Below, piece after piece: positions 56,584-64,000 of a DNA stretch of 64,000 nucleotides; within the stretch, counting starts at the first letter, position 1; each line of letters opens with the position of its first letter. This DNA is from Tupaia tana (lineage: Eukaryota; Chordata; Mammalia; Scandentia; Tupaiidae). The notes under the pieces were generated by a model. The model worked only from the letters and a program-made list of their open reading frames with translations. It had not been told where the DNA came from and made no database searches. The position numbers and the translations under genes are program-made. The stretch is taken from contig JAKSZU010000003.1 of NCBI GenBank assembly GCA_026018925.1, forward strand, positions 5,283,867 through 5,347,866. Reading direction: 5' to 3'.

Positions 56584-56863
56584 GTGGACAGCCCGTCCAG
56601 CGCGGGAAGCCCCTCCAGAGGGCTCTTCTCCAGAGCCCCGCAGGCCCGGCCCTCCAGCCCCGTGTCGGCCCCAGTGAGGCCCAAGACCAGCCCTGGCTCC
56701 CCCAGGACCGTGTTCCCATTCTCCTACCAGGAGTCCCCTCCCCGCTCGCCGCGCCGCATGAGCTTCAGTGGGATCTTCCGCTCCTCGTCCAAAGAGTCTT
56801 CCCCCAGCTCCAACCCGTCTACCTCGCCCGGGGGCATCAGGTTCTTCTCCCGCTCCAGAAAAA
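56584..56863 (+). CDS. PRKAG2: PRKAG2 coding exon 3 (AMPK gamma-2, Ser/Pro/Arg-rich extension)
   Basis: This 280-base exon starts in phase 0 with [10 protein letters not shown] and ends after residue 93 (FFSRSRK) plus one base, so the next exon continues in phase 1. In human gamma-2 the next residue is Thr (A|CC), which fits. The acceptor is a TCTG-rich tract with AG at 56582-56583; the donor is A|gtaaga at 56864. The residues correspond to human 63-155 by recall. The stretch [20 protein letters not shown] is unchanged, including the basic RRMS site whose serine would be Ser122 in human numbering. From memory about ten residues differ, mostly in the first 27 codons. The exon is low-complexity and rich in Ser, Pro and Arg with many SP motifs; it carries no CBS domain. 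An open frame running upstream and downstream of it (56455-57060) simply reads through both splice sites. Confidence 0.95.
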
Positions 56864-59800
56864 GTAAGACATTGATGCTATTGTTTCAGGTGGGTGCCAG
56901 GCCGCGCTGGCCACGGAGGCACTGTCCTGCCGGTGGCCATTGTGAGGGGGTGCTGAACGCCACGTTAGCGCGAGGACAGCCCTCTCCAGAGCAGCATGGC
57001 TTTCTCCCCTCGTGGATCTGTCCGTGCCCGGCCCTTACTGAAGGCTCTTACTGGGGTTAACGGCAACAGGCCGATATTCACCGTGTGACTGGCAGGGGCA
57101 GCCGGTGAGACGTTCACCGCCACGGCTCTCTGAAACGGTGGGGCCTGGAGCGGAGTTCAGGCCCACAGCCGGGGCTCGGGGACATGCCGGGCACATGTCC
57201 CTGTGGTTTGGAGTGGGGGTTCACTGAGCCCGCTTCTGGCAGACCCTGACTTTTCCTGTTGGGGGCTCTGGGCAGCAGGGAGCGGACGCCAGGAGGGCTT
57301 TGCTGGAGGAACAGGCGGATGGTGGAGGGTCCCTTGGGCTCGTGGGCGTTTGTGATCGGAGGCTAAGATATCCCACTCGCACACCGATGGGCACGTGAAG
57401 GCCGTAGGCACCCCATTCTCCTTCCCTGTCCACTCTTCCCGATCCTCCTGCTGACTCAGCACCTCTGTATCAGGGACCGCACCTGCCCTCGAGCTCAGGG
57501 GTCCGGGTGGGGCCCCCCTCTCTCCAGGCTGGATGAGCACGCAAAGTGGCATGTGCGTCGGAGCAGTTCCGGATCTGCCAGGCCGGCTGCGGGGAGTGGA
57601 CTCCGGGCTGCCCGGCCTCCGTGGGAAGGGCAGTAGGGTTCTCTTCTCTACGTGTGTGCGTGCGCGTATGGTGTGGGTAGTTTCTAGTACCCCTACAATC
57701 GTCTCCCCGAGATGCTGCTGCTCTGCCAATTCATGACCTTAGCTGTAAATACGCTGTCCTGTGATGAGGTGCCGGGACGTGACCCGGCAGGCCTCGTGGC
57801 AGTCATTACCAGGACAGGTTGTCGGGAACTCCCCTCACAAAGTGGCACAGCCCTCCAGGACGTGCTAGCAATGCTAGCGAAGTGCGCTGGGTAGCGTGCC
57901 CAGGTACTTGACACACACAGACATTCTCGAATGTTCCATGTGCTCCAGCTCTGTGCAGGGGCAGGCAGGGCAGCAGTGCCCCAGGGTGGCCTGTGTTGGT
58001 GACAAATAACAAGGTTGGCTCCTGGCTGCCCTGACAAGTGCTGGGACCGGGCGGCTCCATCCCGCTGAGACGAGCGCTTGCCCAACTCTGGGGGCCGGGA
58101 GTCCATGAGCAAGGTGTGGGCAGAGCCGTGCTCCTGCCGGTGCCCGGAGGACCCTTCCAGGCCTCTGTCCACCTCCAGCGCTGCGGGGCTGGCCCACCTG
58201 GGCGCTCCTTGGCTTGGAGACACACGCCTGCTGCCCTCACACGGCGTCCTCACCTCCCACGTCTCCTCTGTGCAGAGATGTTGGACGAATGGCTCACCCA
58301 CATCTTCATGGCCTCACGTAACCCTCACCTCTGCAACGATCCCATTTCTGAACCAGCTGCTCTCTAAGGGTCTGAGCAGGACATAGCGTATCTGGGAAAG
58401 GCTTCGCTCTGCAGTTCAGTCGAGCTGGGGAGGGTGTGAGTGTGGGTGTCGATCTGTCAGGATCAGAGACGTCTCTGAAGGCAGAGGGAGCAGAGAAGAT
58501 GCAGGGTCTGGGAGGCCTGGAGAGCCGCATGCAGGGCCAGGAGCAGGACAACTTGGCAGGGTTTGATCCCCCCACCCCTCTTAGTCTGAGCCGCCGTGAG
58601 GTACTGGCCGGGGTGCCCTGGAGAAGCACAATCGTAGCAGCTGAAGGCTGGTTGGCTCTGGAGACCAGCTCCCGGCCAGCATGGCGGGAAGTGCTGGCAC
58701 CCCCGGAGCGCCTTCTGAGGAGGCTCGGGGATTTGACAGGTAGGCTGCGAGGGTGTGCCGCTGATCTGGATGCCAGAGGTGACTGCTCGGGGGTGCCGGT
58801 CACCTTGATAGTCAACTTGGCCAGGAAGCGAGGCCCCGCGCCTGAGCCCCGGAGCCAAGAAGCTCCGTCCTGGCCACGCTGTCCCGAGGGCTGGCCACCT
58901 CCACCCTGCAGAGCTACGTCCCTCTTTGTGCCCACTCCCAGGGCTAGCTTAGCCCTCGACCAACCCCGCCCTTTCCCGAGCATCTTCACGACCGGCGGGG
59001 GCTCCCGGAGGCTCGCCCAGGGGCAGTCAGGCAGAGGGCGGGGACACGCCAGGTGCTGCCACCCCGGCTCCCAGCACAGATGTCTGCGGAGAGGCCCCGT
59101 CTGGCTGGCGGCAGCCACAGCCCAAGAAGCCAGGTCCGCACTTCTGTGGGGCTGGGCCGGTTTTTCAGCACCGCCGGGAGGGACTGTGTGGTGTTCCCAG
59201 TGCCCATGCGGAGGGCAGGGCGCTGGGACGGTCTGGGCTTCATCTTCCGGCATGAAACGGTGGCGTGCCCACGCCTGTGCCCGTGCACCCTGCAGGGGGC
59301 GGCACGCTTGCCTGTACGTGCGTGGGCTCTCGGCCGGGAAGGGCACGAGCTTGCCCTCCCCGCTGACCTGTGCACGCACTGTCGGAGACAGGGCTGAGTG
59401 CTGGTGCAGAGGACGGAGCAAGCTCGCCCTGTGAGCAGGCGCACGAGGTCACCTCCCACCAGCGCTACTTGGGAGGGAGCGACGTGCCGAGGTTCGCCTG
59501 GCTGGGACGTGGGTGTTCTTGCGCAAATCGAATGTGCTGGCATTGGCAATGACAAGACAGGAGTTCTCCCTGCAAGGGCCCCGGCTGGGCACAGAGGCTC
59601 TGGCAGATGGGACGGAGGATGCTGTGGCACCAAGGGAGGGCTGTGCCGGCGGCTCTGAGTGCAGTGGGACAGCGCCACCGGGTCCTGACGATGAGATGGG
59701 CAGGCTGGATGGGTGGCGGGAGCAGGTGTAGGAGTTTGGGAGCTGGTTCCAGATGGGAAGGCACGAGTCTGCCAGCAGGGCAGGAGGAGTGGAGGGGCCC

Positions 59801-60022
59801 TGCAGGAGGAAGGGGCAGTCTGGAGCCAGCAGATAGTCACACTGTCCCTGCCCCCTACCCATGGCACAGCGTGGTTCAGCCCAGCCTCAGTCACTGTCTT
59901 CCTGGAGGTTTGGACTGAGCTGTGTTTGTGGAAACGGCCATAGAAAGATCTCCTGAAATCAAGTCTGTTTCCTAAAGTATTCCTCCTTTCATTGTCTTAG
60001 ATGCTATCTACGATTTTTAAAA
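56864..60022. other. Intron 3, 5' part, nothing recognised
   Basis: GC-rich, low stop-codon density on both strands. I identified no repeat or extra exon. Confidence 0.4.
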
Positions 60023-60037
60023 GTTTCATCCTTTTTC

Positions 60038-60296
60038 TTTTTTTAGAGGTTTTTTGCTACAGGGCACGTGCGCTCGCCAGAAAGACAGAAAGAGACAGAG
60101 AGACAGAAAGCGAGAAATCACCCCCCAGGGGGGATGGCCATGCCGCAATCCCTTCTCCTCCATTCTCTTCGCGGGATCTTGGGCACGCACGCACATGCGC
60201 CCGGTGTGAGTTTAAACCACCTGGTCCAGGACTCAAACCACGGTCGACTACATGGGAGTCCAGCGACACAGCCATTACGCTAACTGCTGGTCCCAC
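60038..60296 (-). mobile_element. tRNA-derived SINE, full length, young, minus
   Basis: AGAGGTTTTTTGCTACAGGG, the CT-rich complement, CCATTCTCTTCGCGGGATCT and the B-box complement. The 15-bp duplication GTTTCATCCTTTTTC is exact at 60023-60037 and 60297-60311. Confidence 0.95.
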
Positions 60297-60423
60297 GTTT
60301 CATCCTTTTTCAACATTTTCTTTTTAGTCACTGACAGATGTGCAACTGGGTAGATCATTAAAGCTGAAGAGGAACACGGGCAGCTGCTTCTGAGGCGAGG
60401 AAATTCTGCAGCTAGTAATTTAA

Positions 60424-60680
60424 ACACACACAGATGCACAGGTGTGCGTGTGTGTGATACGTACGTGTGTTTATTTGTACATGTGTGTGTGTCTATACAT
60501 ACATATGGGTATATAGGTGTATGTAGCATGCATCTGTGTACACGTATGCTTGTATATAATTATATATGTTATAGCACATTTATACAGGTTTGTGTGCGGG
60601 GCCCATATATTGCATACACACAGGTACGCGTGTGTATATATCTAAGTGTGCGCACGTGTGTGTGTGTGTGGACATGCGGG
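60424..60680. repeat. TG/TA-rich degenerate simple-sequence tract
   Basis: Interrupted alternating TG, CA and TA words (for example TACGTACGTGTGTTTATT), similar in character to 887-1170. Confidence 0.75.
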
Positions 60681-61898
60681 TGGGTACACACGTGCACTCT
60701 CACTGTTAAGGGCCATACAATCAGGCTGCCAGCAGCAGCCTCTCGGGAGGATTCAGACTGGGTGGGTAAGTCAGAGGAAACTGGCTTTATCGGAGACACT
60801 CCAGTGTTTTGAGACTAAACTCGTTTACTGGGAACTGTGAATGAAAAATTCTTGACTATGCCTTGGAGAAACCTCAGGTGTCCGGACCTGAGCCTTGGGG
60901 CAGTAGCACGAGGTGGAACGGAAGTGGCAGGTGTTGGCAAGAAGCAGAGAAGGCGGAGCATCAGGAGGCCTGGGGGACAGATACCTCTGCCCGGGGACAG
61001 CCAGAGGTGGCCGGCTGGGCTCTGACTCTGGGCTGGGCGAGTCCATGCAGGAGGTGTGCCGACCTGGGGCTGCCGCCACGACCACCCCTGTCTGCATGGG
61101 GGCTGCAGCCTGAAGGGCTGGGCCTTGCAGCCCAGGCCGGGGCCTTCCCCAAGGCCTGCACCCACACGGGACCTCCTGACCCCTCGGCCCTTTCTTTAAA
61201 CCAGAGGCCGAGGAAGACATGAGCCACAGCGTGGGCGCCCTCCCTCCCACCACTGTGGGGGCTCACGTTGCAGGCAGAGGAGTTGGGGTGCTGTGCCCTC
61301 AGGGGCGTCTGGCCCCAAGGGCATCCACACCCAAAGGGAGATGGGGACAAGGCTGGGACTCAGGAGAGACGGTGAGGCTCTGGCCCTTCATGTTGCTGGG
61401 AGACCATCTGTGGGGGCCTCTACCTGGGGTGTGAGGTCCTTGGCCTCGCCCAGGAAAGAACGCAGGAGCGAGCCTTCGAGGGGCGTGGTGCAGGTGTATG
61501 AGGGACGTCTCGGAGCTCCACAGGCCAGGCCGCCCTGTGAGGGGAGGGGGGGCGGCGTGTCCCTTCCCCAGAGGAGGGGGAGAGCTGTGACCCCAGAGGA
61601 CAGGCAGAGGGCTGTCCCAAAGGCAGGGCAGCTAACCTCGGTGGGCATCTGGCTTGTCGGGTTTGGCTTAATGTCAGGGTAAGGGAGGGGTTTCCCTGGA
61701 GCCACTGTCCCTCCCGTTTTCTGGCCGTTTTAGGGTAGGTCCATTCGTTGTCATGGTTATTCCAAACCGTCCTGGTGCAGGCGGGAGTGCCCCCTAGTGC
61801 TAACCCTGCACAGAGAGGGTATAAGGGTCCCACGGGCCTGCGTTCCGGGCGCCATCTTGCTTTCAGCCGATTCAGACCCAGCATCTCAGCCACTTCTT
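60681..61898. other. Intron 3 sequence, nothing recognised
   Basis: No recognised repeat or exon. Confidence 0.4.
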
Positions 61899-61912
61899 GC
61901 CCATCAGGTTTT

Positions 61913-62173
61913 TTTTTTTTTGGAGAGGTTTTCGCTATAGGGCACGTGCGCTCGCCAGACAGACAGGGAGAGACAGAGAGACAGAAAGCGAGAAATCACC
62001 CCCCAGGGGGATGCCATGCCGCAATCCCTTCTCCTCCATTCTCCTCTCGGGATCTTGGGCACACACGCACACGCGCCCGGTGTGAGTTTTAAGCTACCGG
62101 GTCCGGGATGCGAACTGCGATCGACTACGTGGGAGTCCAGCGACATAGCCATTACACTAACTGCTGGTTCCCC
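61913..62173 (-). mobile_element. tRNA-derived SINE, full length, young, minus
   Basis: Poly-T, GGAGAGGTTTTCGCTATAGG, the CT-rich complement, CCATTCTCCTCTCGGGATCT and a head with CGATCGACTACGTGGG. The 14-bp duplication GCCCATCAGGTTTT is exact at 61899-61912 and 62174-62187. Confidence 0.95.
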
Positions 62174-62187
62174 GCCCATCAGGTTTT

Positions 62188-62536
62188 AGGTCTTTGGAAC
62201 GTCCCTTGCCTCCCTGTGGAATGTCCCTCACCTCAGTTCCCCCGTCTCATCCTCAGTTGTGCTTCCAACGGCCTCGCTGCTGGGTGGGGCCCAGAGTTCA
62301 CGTGCAGCTCTGAGTTCCTGGGTTCCCGACCCACCCTGGGTGTCGACATGTCCCGTCGGGTCCAGATCCCCTGGGGTCTGCAGTCCAGCCTTCTCCAAGC
62401 CCAGGGTGTGGTGGCGAGCCATGTTGTCCCAGAGTGGGTAGGTTCGCCCCTGCACCTGGCCAGGGCTGTGGGGTCCCCACGGGCTGCAGCCGCCATCAGG
62501 GCACATGGGGAGTCAGGCACAGGGACACCCCATCAC
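62188..62536. other. Intron 3 sequence flanking the LTR element
   Basis: Single-copy-looking. The last bases before the LTR, CCCAGT (62537-62542), are the likely 6-bp target site; the matching copy would lie beyond the window. Confidence 0.4.
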
Positions 62537-62672
62537 CCCAGTTGTCCCGACCTGGTTCGGGCGCCACGTGTCCTCACCCGGTGGGACAGTCGAACAGGTT
62601 TCCTGAGGGAAGGAGTGAGAGCTGGAACAAGCGGCACAGTGTCACAGCTCGGAGACGACACAGTGTCATCTG

Positions 62673-62678
62673 TTTATT
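62673..62678 (-). terminator. LTR polyadenylation signal AATAAA
   Basis: Complement TTTATT at 62673-62678. With the TATA box at 63038-63044 this makes R roughly 350 bases. The 5' LTR has the same signal at the corresponding position (about 63904-63909). Confidence 0.8.
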
Positions 62679-62820
62679 GTAGGCAGCACGGTACAGCACG
62701 GAGACGACGCAGTGTTACAGCTCTTTAGGGTCGCGTCGTCTGTTGTGAGCAGCACGGAGACGATGCGGTGTCACAGCTCTTCAGGCTCGTCTGGAGACAA
62801 TGTAGTGTTACAGCTCTTCA

Positions 62821-62966
62821 GGGTCGTCTGGAGACTGTGCGGTGTTTCAGCTCTGCAGGCTCTCCAGGGTCGTCTGGAGACTGTGCAGTGTTTCAGCTCT
62901 GCAGGCTCTCCAGGGTCGTCTGGAGACTGTGCAGTGTTTCAGCTCTGCAGGCTCTCCAGGGTCGTC
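62821..62966 (-). repeat. 46-bp tandem repeat in LTR R region, three copies
   Basis: GGGTCGTCTGGAGACTGTGC recurs at 62821, 62867 and 62913, and the next GGG falls at 62959, so the period is exactly 46. More diverged relatives (CTCTTCAGGCTCGTCTGGAG) lie just before. Confidence 0.93.
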
Positions 62967-63037
62967 GTCTTCCTGGTCTTCTGTGTTGTCTTCGTTGTCT
63001 TCCTGGTAGTCTGGCTATTGTGGGCCAGGCATGGTGG

Positions 63038-63212
63038 TTATATACACATTGGTGGATCGCAAAGGTGGGTTATGATTGGTTGCAAATGGTGGGCCGTGAT
63101 TGGTTGTAAACGGTGGGCCGTGATTGGTTGTAAGCGGTGGGTTACGATTGGTTGCTTTTGGACCAATGATGAGGTGCCAGATATGCAAATCTGAGGGATT
63201 CTAGTGGCCAAT
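63038..63212 (-). promoter_or_regulatory. LTR U3 promoter: TATA, four CCAAT boxes, octamer
   Basis: TATATAA on the minus strand at 63044-63038. CCAATC boxes (GATTGG on +) start at 63074, 63098, 63122 and 63146, spaced exactly 24 bases, as parts of a 24-bp tandem repeat. Further CCAAT words on + are at 63162 and 63208, and an octamer ATGCAAAT at 63183-63190. NF-Y and Oct factors are the expected binders; that is inference. Confidence 0.75.
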
Positions 63213-63276
63213 CATGGCAATTGTTTGCTCTCTGAGAAACCTCGGCAGACTCGCTCGTGCGCAACCTCCCACATAT

Positions 63277-63294
63277 CCCCCTTCTCTGTTTTAA
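63277..63294 (-). other. Polypurine tract of the LTR element
   Basis: Minus strand TTAAAACAGAGAAGGGGG followed by ATA and the LTR start. Position and composition are typical of the plus-strand primer of retroviral reverse transcription and identify the adjoining LTR as the 3' one. Confidence 0.85.
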
Positions 63295-63564
63295 TTTGAG
63301 AGATGAGGTAAAGGCCTGGGGGAATCGTGCCTGTCTTAGGTTGGAGTTGTGTATAGAACCATAAGTCTATTCTTACCCGTCATTGGAGAGTCCCATAGCT
63401 ATGATGAGCCTCCTGTCTTAGGTGGAAGGACTGAACAGTTATTGGGTTCATCAGACTCTCTTACCCGTCTTTGGCTAACCAATTCAGCGCCTCAGGCGAG
63501 ACCAGTATAGGGGTGTTGGTCTTCCATAAGTGAGTCAATTTGCTGTTTGAGGAATGACATGCGC

Positions 63565-63725
63565 CGGGACGATTCTCTGCCGTCCTATCTCGGGACGATT
63601 CTCTGCCGTCCCCTCCTCGGACGATTCTCTGCCATCCTATCTCGGGACGATTCTCTGCCGTCCCCTCCTCGGACGATTCTCTGCCGTCCTATCTCGGGAC
63701 GATTCTCTGCCGTCCCCTCCTCGGA
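63565..63725 (-). repeat. 26-bp tandem repeat in the element's leader, about six copies
   Basis: GGACGATTCTCTGCCGTCC recurs at about 26-base steps, alternating with TATCTCG and CCTCCTCG linkers, so a 52-bp higher-order unit is visible. Confidence 0.92.
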
Positions 63726-63752
63726 TGCTCTTCACTGGATCCTTCGTACTCA

Positions 63753-63771
63753 GGTCCCTGTTCGGGCGCCA
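63753..63771 (-). other. Primer-binding site, tRNA-Lys3 type
   Basis: Minus strand TGGCGCCCGAACAGGGACC, two bases after the 5' LTR end. The first 18 bases are the standard complement of the tRNA-Lys3 3' end, used by betaretroviruses, lentiviruses and many ERVK elements. Confidence 0.93.
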
Positions 63772-63773
63772 CT

Positions 63774-64000
63774 TGTCCCGACCTGGTTCGGGCGCCACGT
63801 GTCCCGACTCGGTGGGACAGTCGAACAGGTTTCCTGAGGGAAGGAGTGAGAGCTGGAACAAGCGGCACAGTGTCACAGCTCGGAGACGACACAGTGTCAT
63901 CTGTTTATTGTGGGCAGCACGGTACAGCACGGAGACGACGCAGTGTTACAACTCTTTAGGGTCGCGTCGTCTGTTGTGAGCAGCACGGAGACGATGCGGT
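63774..64000 (-). repeat. 5' LTR of the class II element, truncated by the window
   Basis: 227 bases matching 62543-62769 with five differences, three of them clustered near 63805. U5 and the start of R are visible; U3 lies beyond the window. Confidence 0.9.

Larger units (their letters stand above)
62543..63273 (-). repeat. 3' LTR of the class II element (731 bp)
   Basis: Bounded by TG...CA. On the minus strand it starts TGTGGGAGGTTGCG next to the polypurine tract and ends GGTCGGGACA next to host DNA. It has U3 with CCAAT array and TATA, R with 46-bp repeats, AATAAA and a U5 that includes a primer-site-like word. Confidence 0.88.
56864..64000 (+). other. PRKAG2: PRKAG2 intron 3, 5' part
   Basis: It begins gtaaga and continues past the window end. 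It holds two full-length minus SINEs, a TG-rich tract and, at the far end, a minus-strand class II LTR element. Overlapping open frames of more than 330 codons on both strands at 58.3-59.4 kb reflect low stop-codon density rather than genes. Confidence 0.9.
62543..64000 (-). mobile_element. Class II (ERVK-like) LTR element with short interior, minus, cut by window end
   Basis: Read on the minus strand: the end of a 5' LTR (64000-63774), a tRNA-Lys3 primer site, a leader of 26-bp repeats, about 0.3 kb of non-coding sequence, a polypurine tract and a complete 3' LTR (63273-62543). The LTRs differ at five of 227 comparable positions, so the insertion is fairly young. About 500 bases lie between the LTRs, so gag, pro, pol and env are all absent; any movement would have needed proteins from a relative. 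It could be a deleted provirus or a short non-autonomous family. Confidence 0.85.

Noticed and set aside
56455-57060. Extended 201-codon frame around exon 3
   Set aside because: It reads through a good acceptor and donor. Only 56584-56863 matches gamma-2.
58306-59434. Overlapping 371- and 332-codon frames on opposite strands in intron 3
   Set aside because: Mutually overlapping frames with no recognisable domain, no splice structure and low-complexity composition.
62537-63273. Interpretation of 62543-63273 as a solo LTR
   Set aside because: A polypurine tract directly abuts one end and a second LTR with primer site follows within 500 bases, so it is the 3' LTR of a two-LTR element.
63274-63752. 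Possible retroviral coding sequence in the LTR element interior
   Set aside because: On the element's strand the 480 bases are primer site, leader repeats, short non-coding sequence and polypurine tract. Frames on the + strand are antisense to the element and made of leader repeats.

Overview
The window is nuclear DNA from a placental mammal. Nearly all of it is intron of one gene on the + strand, PRKAG2, which encodes the gamma-2 regulatory subunit of AMP-activated protein kinase. The evidence is two short exons with good splice sites and conserved reading. Coding exon 2 (49430-49501, 24 codons) and coding exon 3 (56584-56863, 93 codons plus one base) match the N-terminal extension of the long gamma-2 isoform. 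The reading phases fit: phase 0 in and out for exon 2; phase 0 in and phase 1 out for exon 3. The window therefore holds the 3' part of intron 1 (1-49429), exon 2, intron 2 (49502-56583), exon 3 and the 5' part of intron 3 (56864-64000). Exon 1 and the CBS-domain exons lie outside. I found no second gene and no structural RNA gene.

The organism is placental because ancient MIR and L2 pieces, L1 fragments and MaLR-type LTRs are all present. The most abundant young repeat is a tRNA-derived SINE with A and B boxes, a conserved body of about 150 bp, a CT-rich stretch and an A-rich tail. It is not Alu, B1/B2, ID, rabbit C, carnivore SINEC, ruminant Bov-tA, horse ERE or bat VES. I cannot name the species; a lineage with its own SINE, such as colugo, is only a possibility.

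Layout. 1-13.5 kb is GC-rich intron with a few SINEs, an 88-bp inverted duplication (6.8 and 8.7 kb), a MaLR-like LTR and L2 remnants. 13.6-15.7 kb is a cluster of old minus-strand L1 pieces. 15.9-16.9 kb is an array of 22 copies of a 47-bp unit. 17-36 kb is mostly unrecognised intron with scattered SINEs, two of them nested pairs at 30-31 kb. 36.8-37.9 kb is an 18/19-bp minisatellite of about 57 copies. 45.2-48.1 kb is an old + strand L1 body loaded with later insertions. Intron 2 carries a 60-bp four-copy repeat, two 22-bp minisatellites and two short-form SINEs. Intron 3 ends in a young class II (ERVK-like) LTR element on the minus strand. It has a 731-bp 3' LTR (62543-63273), only about 0.5 kb of internal sequence with a tRNA-Lys3 primer site and polypurine tract, and the start of the 5' LTR running off the window end.

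The best candidates for something new are this short LTR element, whose LTR has captured a copy of its own primer-binding site and whose U3 holds a four-fold 24-bp CCAAT array; a shortened SINE subfamily sharing one deletion junction; the inverted 88-bp pair; and the CpG-rich minisatellites inside PRKAG2 introns.
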